A stretch of DNA of 64,000 bases from positions 28,808,001 to 28,872,000 of the forward strand of contig AP031354.1 in assembly GCA_037833965.1 (NCBI GenBank). The letters run 5' to 3'. Made by a program: the position numbers and the translations under genes. This document shows, piece after piece, positions 12,760 through 22,724 of this stretch. The notes under the pieces were generated by a model. That model had not been told where the DNA came from. It saw only the letters and a list, made by a program, of their open reading frames with translations, and searched no databases. The first letter of the stretch is position 1. Every line of letters begins with the position of its first letter. Source of the DNA: Marchantia polymorpha subsp. ruderalis. Lineage: Eukaryota > Streptophyta > Marchantiopsida > Marchantiales > Marchantiaceae.

Positions 12760-15000
12760 TCGTTTTTTTTTTATTTTTTGAAATGGAATGCAGATTGCAT
12801 ATGTGCCGTACATTGGTGGTAGAGCTTTACGTCACTATTTACGTACCAAAGTAACATGTTTAACCTTGAGTACAAGTTTTTAAAAGTAGGTTACATTGGT
12901 ATTAGAGTTGGATGTTTCTATATGAAGATGCTTAATTTTGAATATAACCTCTTAATAGTAATATATATCGGTGTTAAGATTAGATGTCACTATTGTGAAT
13001 TGTCACTTATAAAAAGAAATCAAATCTTCTTATAATACATTACATTAATCCTAATACATTCTATAAGTGTGTTGTTTGGTTTCAAAATTACCAACATTTG
13101 TACATCATTTGTATTGTTTTACGTTGTTCCTACGTTAATTGTAGGAACTATGATTGCATTTTTATTTAAATTAATACACAAAATTTTGAGTGAAACAATT
13201 CATGATAATATATGTAGCGAATAATTTTACTAGACCCAAATAGGGTGAATTGTTGAGATGTACCTTTGAATAAACGAATGCCACATTCTATTTTTCTCAC
13301 TAGCTATGTGTTGTGATCATGATAGTAATTTCAACTCCGAAATTACACTAGAACTATCCCTGTTGGAGAGAATCATGTCACTATTAGGAATAGTGACGTA
13401 ATGTTCTTATTGAGTAGATTTACACGTTAAAAACAAATGGTTTGTAATTTTACGTCACTAATGATAGTATGTTCCTCATTAGAGATGACATTAGCTGCCT
13501 GCATCTTAGACATCTTCTGGAAATACAATTTTTTTCCACTCGAAAATAATAAGAAAAGAAGTGGTATGAGTCCACGCCCATTTCACAACCTATGGTAACG
13601 TTGAAAGGGCATGAAATGGCACCAAGTTCTGCACAAACACAGTTTCCTTCTAAACTTTTGGATCAGTTATAAACTACAGGGGTTCATATCGTGATAATAT
13701 CACCGAAGGAGGTGATCGATATTACTTTTTATTAAAGTTTATGGTTGTGGATTTATCTTTACGTTTTTGTCAAAGAGATACTTATTTCATCACATTATCT
13801 ATTGCTGTATCTATTACTCAATTTCAATATCCAAGTATTCAAGCTCTATACCTCGATAATCAGGCTTCTTAATGCAACTATAGGTTATTACAACAGTTCC
13901 AGTATGCAAGACGTTAATATCATAATCGGCTCCGATTGTTAAATAAATTTTGTAGAAGAAACATCTACTAACTAGGAATGCCATTACAAATATATTTCAA
14001 TAAATATTTATCTGAAAAGAATAAATTCTTTGCATTTAGTTATGTTTGTGTATTCTCAAAATACATAAACATAAAAATTGTTAATAAAATTTTAAATATT
14101 TTCATGTTCATCTATCATACAACTCATGATCTAGCTTTGTCAATAATTTCTCAACATGACTATATATTCATTCACATATTGCAAAGCTTTTGGTATTCAA
14201 TAAAGTGAAAAAAAACTTGCATCTTATTCATATTTAAGACTTTTGAAAAATGTTGATGGATTTTAGCTTAATTTTAACAAATAAATATTCTAATTTTATC
14301 TTAAAAAATGTATTTCTTTGAATGAAAATTGATGCATATGACTTAGTCTCTAAAATTTTCAAAAACAAATTTAAAAAACTTAAATTTTTCTCATTTTTTT
14401 TTATAATAGTTTCACAAAAAATGTACTATCTATCACAAATTCTACCGTTATTCAAAAATAAAAATATCTTGCATTAGCTAATATACATTATAATCCTACT
14501 TTTAAAAAATAATCTTCTATTTTTTCTGAAATATTTATATATATATTATGCTCGTAAATTAAAATCATAAAATAGAAATTATGATCATATTATATTCATT
14601 TTTTGATTTAAAATTTTCCTCCATTTGCAATGATATTAATATTGCGCTCTTAGAAGATAAATGGTCATATTATATTTGATGTAAGAATTAATATGACTAC
14701 GTATTTCAGTCAAAGGTTCATATGTTTACTTACAGTTAGGAGTATAAGTCACAAACTACATAATTAACACCAATTGCAAAATCTAGTCATGCATAAGTAA
14801 CTAGCTAAAATTGTTGCTTTATGCTACATGATAATTTTGATATAACTCAAAAAATTATTTGAATTTAAGCAAAGACAATCAAGATTCCATTTGATACCAT
14901 CCATTAGTCTTCAAGTCGATGAAAATGATGCCATTCAAATCCATCAAGAAAGTATCAATCAATTCCATCAATTAAAGTCGATCAAGAATTTTAATTATTG
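12760..15000. other. AT-rich desert
   Basis: Strikingly AT-rich, with short A/T runs and only short frames. It holds the decayed tandem repeat at its left edge and a possible BTB-like scrap near 13855-13942. It is probably old, degraded repeat DNA; no intact element is visible. Confidence 0.7.
12809..12993. repeat. Decayed tandem repeat of about 70-83 bp units
   Basis: Three related blocks start at about 12809, 12892 and 12963, each with a CATTGGTG/ATTAGAG-like core followed by a GTCACTAT-like end. The linkers also align (ATGTTTAACCTTGAGTA versus ATGCTTAATTTTGAATA). Most differences are C-T or G-A transitions, as expected from decay of methylated cytosines. The core resembles the initiator-tRNA primer-binding sequence of LTR elements after C-to-T change, so an LTR-derived origin is possible but unproven. 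Confidence 0.55.
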
Positions 15001-16562
15001 ATGTGCATAATACATGGCAGATCATCCAGCAGCAATGGTAAGAGCAAGCCTCATTTACAATTGCATCGCATTTACATCGGATAATGACAAACATATGGAG
15101 AGAAAGTTACTTATACGTGATGAGCGCAAGACCTTTTCAATCTCCTTGTTCAGACTTGTTTTTGTCTGTGGTCCAAGTTAATGAACACTATCCTTCAGAT
15201 TTGACTTGATTTTATTCATCATGCAATTCCTCCGTCTTTTTGCATCAGTACAAAAGAAATTTAATAGAAGCACAATTTACAACATTCTCACGGGAGATAA
15301 CAACTTTTCAGTTTGTAATTTGAGAAGGGACAAGCTAGATTTGACAATCGTATTAGATATTCACGGGTCCCAGCATATGGTTCAAGTCATAATATTGGCA
15401 AGCTGATGATTGCCAACCGATGATGGCCTGCTCCTCAACGGTATGGCAGTCGAGCCCCAGCCCCAACCAGTCTCGAAAAGCAAAGTCGCAGGCAATTTGT
15501 ACCATAAGCATTTTTCTCTCTCTTGTCATTGGCGAATAAAATCAAGCATGTTCAAGAATCTTTGTCCTTGGCTTGCAGTTCTGATTGATTACCTCCCACG
15601 AAGGCGCAGGTCCAGCATTGGCCAGACAATTATTTTCAGCTACGTGGGTGCCTCCCATTGCCATTCATTCCATGGCTTTTAGCCAAACATGAGGATGGGT
15701 TCTTCACCATGGGAACCCGATTAATACTCCATAGCAGCAAAAAGAGTGGGAAGATCACATCATGTCGTACAACCACTAAAATTGACCTTATTCTTAATGT
15801 TTAAGAGCCTTATTGGCAGACACCATCTTAAGCAAAACTGTTGTAACCGTAAGGTTTTATCTCTCCAACGGAACAGCGAAACAGCGCTATAATTATTTAT
15901 AGGAGACCACGACTGGTGGATAACTCGCAGACGCATCTCCCTGCCGCCAGCTAGATTTCTCTCGATATCATCTTCCCCCAATCTGATGTGTGGAGTAAAT
16001 CAAATGTATAGAGAGAGGAATTTGAAACAATTTCAGGGCAGTTAATGGTTAATCTCCTTGTCTATATATATAGAGTAGTGAAATAAAATCCATCCAACAT
16101 TCCTAACTATATGATATGTAGAAAGATCAATATTGTGTTACTATGGAAATGGATTACATTGGAGTCAATGAGAAATTGCCCCACTAGACGAAGAGTAATA
16201 TCAATCTCCTTAAATTAAATGTCAACATATCCAGCACATTTTTTTTTCATTTTTTTTCAGTTAAGTTCAGATATTTTATTCACAAGATAAGATAACATTC
16301 AAGTATCAATTTAGTTTGATTCTACTCCAACCCTTTTTGTTTTCTTACTCGGTGGCTAAAATTTTTTTGGGGATCAGCTTTCATATCACGAGCACTTTCT
16401 GAAGTCTCCCTCGAGGGTCTCTAATTTGGGCCGACAGTTGACACTGAGAGGAGGGAGGAGCAGTCTCGTGCCGAGGTGAGGACTGCTAAACTGGCAGCGA
16501 TGGAGCTAATTTAAGAGCTGCGAGCTTGACAACCAGCAATGGCTTCGAGCTGTCCATCCTCG

Positions 16563-16581
16563 AGGAAGGAAGGAAGGAAGG
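16563..16581. repeat. (GGAA)n microsatellite
   Basis: About five GGAA units. Confidence 0.9.
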
Positions 16582-16677
16582 CGGTGCCAGGCCCTCGAAT
16601 TCCGAGGCGCTGGCGATTGCAATTCAGGCAAATAGGAATCTTCCCATGGAGCAAGCGAGCTGGTGCTCGCCAAGAGT

Positions 16678-16703
16678 GGAAGGGAAGGGAAGGGAAGGGA
16701 AGG
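16678..16703. repeat. (GGGAA)n microsatellite
   Basis: About five GGGAA units, 100 bp right of the GGAA tract. Confidence 0.9.
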
Positions 16704-17245
16704 CCTCCATCAATAATGACATGCCAGCAACGACGTGAAACTGCCATGCTCAGAGCTCAGAACTCATTCATTCCTTTCCTTCTGTTGATAATCATTCGGC
16801 CTGGATTTTCTCCGTCCTCGAATCGGCACGTAACCTGCGAGTACATCAGCTTTATCCACCTTCCCTTGCCTCGCCATTCCTTACCACGGATAAGAAATTG
16901 AGATCCACAAGGGAATCATCTTCCTCCTGTACGGCTCGATGGGGCCATCCTTCCATGGCTGAATTACTGAATTACTGAATTACTCAGTCGTCCCCCTCCC
17001 CCTAATCTGCCTCCATTAAAACGAACCTTTGCAGCTCGTGCCTGCAGCTGCGGACTTCGGTCAAAGAAGGAACAAGAGCAATCGATCGAGATATTTCAGA
17101 GTCAGAGTCTGTTCCAGACTTAACCGACGACCCTCCTCAGGTGCAGCTGATCTGCCACAAGAGGCCGAAACAATATCATATCCTTCTCCTCTGTCGCTGT
17201 GGAGGAGTGAATGAGTGCGTGTGCATAACTCTGCCATATCTTTGC

Positions 17246-17265
17246 TGTGATGTGATGTGATGTGA
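17246..17265. repeat. (TGTGA)4 microsatellite
   Basis: Four perfect TGTGA units. Confidence 0.9.
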
Positions 17266-19544
17266 TCTCGCTGATGGAGATGGTGAGGTGTGCATTACCA
17301 TCCCCTCCCCTGTTGCTGATCTGATTTATGATTTATCGATGATATTTGATCGATAGATCGGGCAGAGTCGTGTTTGAGCACGCCAGTGGGAGGGAGGAAA
17401 CCGAGATCGGAGGTGCGAGGGTGCATGGTCAGAGGGAGAGGAGTAATTGCTGAGTGAGTCGACCACCATCATCAGAAATTCTCGGAAAGATGGGACGGGG
17501 CATCTCGCATCTTGCACCAGGATGGATGGATGCACGAGGAAATAAACTCGAAATTGCATGCCATGTTGGTTCCGGCAACCAAGCGAGCAGGGGATTGCTC
17601 GACCACATGTGGATTCGGTTTGCACCGAATGCAGATCCGACTGTCCTGTTCTGGTGTTTGTGGTTCTGCTGTTGGGGCACATGAGCACTCGGCCAATCAG
17701 ACAGATTGCCTGCTGTGCTAGCTATCCGCCAGCCGAGGTCTCTCCGTCTTTGAGTCTCCCGCCCTTCTCCCACTTTGGCCGCCTCCCCAAACAGAGCAAG
17801 CGCATTCTAATGTGGGCAAATTCAGATTGGATCGATCGATATTTCGACGCCCCGAATTCTGGCGATCCAGTGGATGAGATCCGCCATCCTGTCCCCGTGG
17901 AGGAATGTATATCTTTTTGCTGCGATCCTGCGCTCGAGGATTTCCTGGCGTGAACAGAAAAGCAGGATCCAACGTGGGCGACGAAGAGTGGATCCAGCTC
18001 CACGCTAAAAGAGAGGAGGTTAACAATAGCCAGGCCAGGGAGTAGGACACAGAGTGGAGATAACATTAGTGGGCAGGCGGTAGGACATTGATCAAGCTTG
18101 CGTGGAAAGACATACCAATTAAAAGCCCAGCCAACCCACTGTCCCTGCTAGAATATCTCCGTGTTTGGAATCAAGCGTCGAAAAGTCAGTACCTGATTAT
18201 TCTCGAGCCGCACTTGCCTCGTCCCTGGCCCAAGTGGTATGGTAACCAGCAGCATCCATACCCTCCTCGCAGAAGAAGAGCTTCAGCTGAAGCTCAGCAG
18301 TAACTCGGGCCAAACAGAAGGGAAAATCACAGGATTCGGAGGTCCATCAGAGCAGGAATTCGTCGATGGATGATGAAGGATCCATATCAAGGAGCCAGAC
18401 TGTCCATCAGAGCTGCAGATGGAGCTTCGTCGACACCAATTCTGGCGATGATGCCTCTGCATGAGGTAACAGGAAATTTGGGGCTTTGAATTCCAGCGAG
18501 GCCATGGTGACATATATATCAGGGCAAGAGACCAGCCTGCCTGGTGGTGGTAACCCAACGGGGAATGCAGAGAAAGCATGGCGGTAATGCGTGACATTAT
18601 GCTTACGAAGCACTCGGGAGCATTCGATGCCACTGCTAGATCACGGGGCATTAAATGCATTGGATCTCTGCGGCTGCTCACTATAACTTACCAGATAAGC
18701 CTTTATCGTTAGCGATTGAATATTCCACTTCAGGGCACGTAAGCCAAAGCCTTACGAAAGTGGGCGGCTTGACTCGGACACCGAACATGGGCGAGCTTTA
18801 AACTCGGACAGATAAAAAAGGAGCTCCCAATGTGACGTCCAGATAAAAAGGCCGCAGGCTCGCTCCCAGACTCCCACGCTCTGGGACGGGTGGGCGAAAA
18901 CTCTGCAATCAGAAGAAGGTGGAAGGGGAGCGAGTCCATGATGATGATTTCCCATTTCCCCCCACAGAAAAGAGTCTGCCCCAGGCCTTTTGACCCTTGA
19001 TTCAGGGCAGACACATTATCACGATCGCTGCTGATCATTGCTGACCCGGGAGCCTGACCGACTCATGGGCACGAGCTCTCGCTTCGTCTTCTTAAAAGAA
19101 TGCCTGGAGCACAGCCTTGGGGACCCTGGTGCTGCATGCGCTCCGAGGCTGCACTGCTCTCTCCATCCGCAGTGGGCTTTTCGGCCCTGCGAAGGATGGA
19201 AAATGGTCGTGTTGCAGGGAGCTGATGCAGCTGGTCGAGAGGGAATGTGGTGGGGTGCACACAGCATGCAGATTGTCGACATTTCTCCTGTGCAGGACCT
19301 GTGCCTGGACCGTGTGCAGCTCACCCACCAGCGGGTTAAGGGGGCGAGTGAGCGAGGGGAGGGGCGGGGCAAGAGCTAAGGCCCGACGGGACCCCACTTG
19401 CCAGCCCCGGTCTTGGCTGGTTCAGGTGGGGGGTGGGGGGGATTGCTTCACACACAACTCACTTGCCACGGGCATATCACTGTCGTCCGGCCAGCGAGCC
19501 CGCGAGACCTCTGGCGGGCGGTGTGGCAAGCGATCGCGTAAGCC

Positions 19545-19597
19545 AGGCAAGGCAAGGCAAGGCAGAGCAAGGTAAGGTGGGGCAAGGCAGAGCAAGG
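19545..19597. repeat. Imperfect GGCAA-type pentanucleotide repeat
   Basis: A run of AGGCA/AGAGCA/AGGTA-like pentamers, with the block GGCAAGGCAGAGCAAGG nearly repeated twice. It is a degenerate minisatellite in GC-rich DNA. Confidence 0.85.
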
Positions 19598-20933
19598 AGG
19601 TGAGAACTATTGCCTTTCTCCTCCGGAAGGTGGGACGAGGTTCCCCGGGCGGAGAAAGTGGCAGCGATGCTGTCATACGATGCCGATAATGGCCATGGTG
19701 AGAGATGTAGGAAGGGGAAGGGGCCTCTGCTGCTCACGAGGTGACACAACACTAACTCCTTTCTCTTCACAATGGTGGGGCTGGTCATGGGGTTAAGGAA
19801 ATGTCGAAACTGACAGACTGACTGACTGCTGACTGCACTGGGCTCTCTGACATACCGACCGGCAGCAGATGGCAAACATACAACCTTCGGGAATGATCAT
19901 AGCACTGCACTGAGGCAGGAGAATTCATACAGAGGACATGGCGAGCAAATGTAACAGATGCTTTCAACTCCTCCAAAGAGGCATGTTAATTTTATATATC
20001 GACAATGCTACTACTACTTTTCAGTTGACAATTAACTCTATCTTCTGATCTGACTTTAACCAACAAAAAAAATTGTGCCTAGCAGCCCTGCACCACGAGC
20101 TCAGCTGGGCTGACATTATCACAGCAAGCCCGGGTCTGGATCCCAGACCGATCGAAGAGGACAGACGCGTGAGAGGCTCTGCGTTCGACCGTCGTGAGGT
20201 CCAGAACAAGCCATCGGACCGTGATCAACCATCCGCTACCCCCATAATGCATTCATTTTCAATGTCCTACCGGCGCACGAGATGGTTGAGCACGGTGTCA
20301 TTCCTCGCAAACCACATCCACCAGAGGGGATTCAGGTCGCACACACTGGGCACCTTCTTCACCGGTAAGAGGGAGAAGGGGGCCGGCCAGACCCACCACA
20401 ACCACAGCCATGCCGAAGAAAGAGACGGAAGGTTTTGCACCCTCGAGGCAATGTCGTCAAGAGGTTTTCACTACCATTTCTACGGTATATACATCGCCAA
20501 CTTGCACAAGGTACCTTTCCCAAGGTGCACAACCGAACATCCTGCATTGCTCTCCGGAACCCCGAACTCGAAAGTGAATCGGCTGTCTCGGCCATGCTCC
20601 TGCCCAAATTATGCCCGGCGGCCGACAAAACACCGACAGACAGACGGAGAGCTCGAGCCTCGTCACTCAGCCACACTTTGCCTTCCGGTAGATTCCTGGG
20701 TGCTCTCCGGCCCGTCCGCCATCCATCATCGCGGGGAGGAGCAAGACAGACAGCAGAGCCGGAGAGAGCAAGAGAAGAGGCCCGATCGATGCCTTTATTC
20801 CACCCATGTTGCTGCAAACGGCGCCCCCGGTGCACGTCGACTAATATATCCTCGCTAGCTCACTCCCTCCTCCTCCTCCTCGTCGCGCCGCCCCTTCATC
20901 CCTCCATCCCTCCGTCCCTCCTCGCGTCGGTGG

Positions 20934-22724
20934 TCAAGCGCCAGCCTGCTGACTCTCGGAGGATGGGGCGGATTGCCGATCCCCAGACTCGGCCCTTCTG
21001 GCGAAATCCGCCCCTGTCACGGCAGGGCTCGGCGAATTCTCGGCCGAATTGAGGCACAGGGGCGACAATTCGCCCGACTCCTGCGCCTCCCTCGAGTGCT
21101 CGAGCAGCGACCCGCCCAGGTCTGTGAAGAACTGCTTGCGGCTGCCGCGCAGATCCTCCACGCCGTCCAGCAGAATGTGGTTAGCGCCCCCTTGCTCCAC
21201 CTTCAATGGCGACACCACGCCCTCGCCCCCAGCCCCCCGCCCTGCGCTCCCATTCGGGTCGCCCAGCACGAGAGTATCCAGCGTCTTGCCTTTCACCACG
21301 AGCGCTTCCTGCTCCTCCGATTTCCCGTCGGCCCCTTGCTCCTGCTGCTGAAGGGTGCCCTCCGCCTCTTGGTCGAGGTCCTCGTCGCCATCGCTGGAGG
21401 ACGTCGGGGGGCGCAGGTGGTCGACGAACACGACGATGATGGTGATGTCGTCGGTGCGCGTCTCGTTCTGCAGCCAGAGGCGGTAAGACTCAGCAACAAT
21501 GGCGGCGCAGGCGTCCTGCGGGTCGGCGTGCTTGGCAACCATGTCGACCACGGCCTGGCTGGACAGGAACTCGAACACGCCGTCGCTGGCGATGACGAAG
21601 AACGGATGCTGCGCCGTGAGCTCCATGATCAGCACCTCGGGCACGGCGATGACGCCGATCTGCTCGGCAACCGTGTCACCGATGCTGCGCGTGAAGGCCG
21701 TCCCCGGGTACATGCCGGCGGCCACCCAGAGTCGCGGAGGGTCGCCATCGTCATCCTCCTCGCCGCCCCAGCACTGCACGTCGGGATTCTTCAGTCCCTC
21801 GAGCTGGTCCAATGTCAGCACTCGCGCCCCGCACAGGCGCACTCGAGCGCACTCGTCGCCACGGAACGGAGTCTGGTCGTTCGACAGGTCCACGGCCTGC
21901 AGAGTGCGCCCTCGTCGCTCCGCCACCACAGCTCGAGAATCTCCCACGTTCGCCACGTACAGAGTGCGCCCGCGCACGAGCACTGTGATGCCCGTGGTGC
22001 CGCTCATCGAGTCGTCGATGTGGTGCCGGTGCAGCTGCAGGTTCGTGCCGATGAAGGCCTGGTGGTAAGCCTTGAGCGCGTTCGTCTTGAAGTGGCGATT
22101 GCGCAGCAGATTGTCGCATAGCTGCTTGCGCGCGAACTGCGAGCAGTGAGTCCCGAACTCGCCGTGGCCATCGAAGACCCCGAAGAAATGGTCGTTCGCG
22201 TCCTGCCCGAAGGGCGTGTGCACGCAGTAGCTGTCCTGATTGGCCTTGTCGAGCGCCTCGGGATAATATCCGCGCTGCGTGAGGAACGAGTAGCGCAGCT
22301 CGTAGCCATAGTCGGGCACGCTCACCACCTTCGAGCCACTCGTGGGCAGGAAAGTGTTCGACACTTTCGAGAACCGCGGCAGGTCCGCCATGTCCAGATC
22401 CGAAGAGTAGGGCGACTGCGGCGCATTCAGCAGGCCCGACAATGGCCTCGAGACCGGGCTCGGCCGGAAGGTGTCGTCCGCGTCGAGCGCCTCGAGCTTC
22501 GGCGTGCCCTTGTCCGCCAGGCGCACTGGCAGCTTGGGCGACGCCGTCTTGCGGAACTCCTTGATGATCACGGGCGACACAGGGATTTTCTGCTGCTGCT
22601 GCTGATGTTGAAGCTGCTGATTCTGAATCGGCTGATGGTGCTGGTGGCTCTGATAGCCTCGGGGGTACTCATCGATTCCGGACGGCGAGTATGCATCTTG
22701 GCTCTTGCCGTGAGCGCACCCCAT
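20934..22724 (-). CDS. Single-exon PP2C-type Ser/Thr phosphatase, related to the phosphatase part of plant PP2C-cNMP-kinase (PKG-like) proteins
   Basis: A 596-residue protein. It opens with MGCAHGKS, a myristoylation/palmitoylation-type N-terminus that suggests membrane anchoring. A Gln/His-rich disordered stretch follows (about 20-46). The catalytic domain spans about 140-436: RGYYPEALDKANQDS, FGVFDGHGEFG (metal Asp185), SGTTGITVLVRGRTLYVAN, VGDSRAV, CWGGEEDDDGDPPRLW, GTAFTRSIGD, VIASDGVFEF (Asp381), TRTDDITIIV (Asp425/426). All metal ligands are present, so the enzyme should be active. From memory, the closest match is the N-terminal part of Arabidopsis At2g20050 (PP2C, then cNMP-binding, then kinase). 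Here those later domains are absent: the chain ends in a 160-residue acidic, low-complexity tail with a proper stop. No intron interrupts it. The gene is very GC-rich, and long antiparallel frames opposite it are shadows. Start chosen at the MGC motif. Confidence 0.93.
   Translation of the reverse strand: MGCAHGKSQDAYSPSGIDEYPRGYQSHQHHQPIQNQQLQHQQQQQKIPVSPVIIKEFRKTASPKLPVRLADKGTPKLEALDADDTFRPSPVSRPLSGLLNAPQSPYSSDLDMADLPRFSKVSNTFLPTSGSKVVSVPDYGYELRYSFLTQRGYYPEALDKANQDSYCVHTPFGQDANDHFFGVFDGHGEFGTHCSQFARKQLCDNLLRNRHFKTNALKAYHQAFIGTNLQLHRHHIDDSMSGTTGITVLVRGRTLYVANVGDSRAVVAERRGRTLQAVDLSNDQTPFRGDECARVRLCGARVLTLDQLEGLKNPDVQCWGGEEDDDGDPPRLWVAAGMYPGTAFTRSIGDTVAEQIGVIAVPEVLIMELTAQHPFFVIASDGVFEFLSSQAVVDMVAKHADPQDACAAIVAESYRLWLQNETRTDDITIIVVFVDHLRPPTSSSDGDEDLDQEAEGTLQQQEQGADGKSEEQEALVVKGKTLDTLVLGDPNGSAGRGAGGEGVVSPLKVEQGGANHILLDGVEDLRGSRKQFFTDLGGSLLEHSREAQESGELSPLCLNSAENSPSPAVTGADFARRAESGDRQSAPSSESQQAGA

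Larger units (their letters stand above)
15001..20933. other. Intergenic flank left of PP2C, no convincing gene
   Basis: Composition climbs from AT-rich to GC-rich towards the PP2C gene. Many overlapping frames on both strands (about 16.5-20.9 kb) are a by-product of high GC and simple repeats; none shows a domain. The right end contains the PP2C 3' untranslated region. I searched the minus strand here for cyclic-nucleotide-binding and kinase motifs that follow the phosphatase in the related full-length protein and saw none. Confidence 0.55.

Noticed and set aside
20073-20858. 261-codon plus-strand frame
   Set aside because: It overlaps other frames of equal quality in GC-rich DNA, with no motif and an Arg/Ser/Pro bias typical of non-coding GC-rich sequence.
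17000-20933. cNMP-binding and kinase exons downstream of PP2C
   Set aside because: I looked for glycine-loop, HRD/DFG and cNMP phosphate-cassette motifs on the minus strand and found none, so the PP2C is treated as stand-alone.
20973-22121. Long plus-strand frames (up to 382 codons) opposite PP2C
   Set aside because: They are antisense shadows of a GC-rich coding exon; they show no domain, while the minus strand has every PP2C motif.
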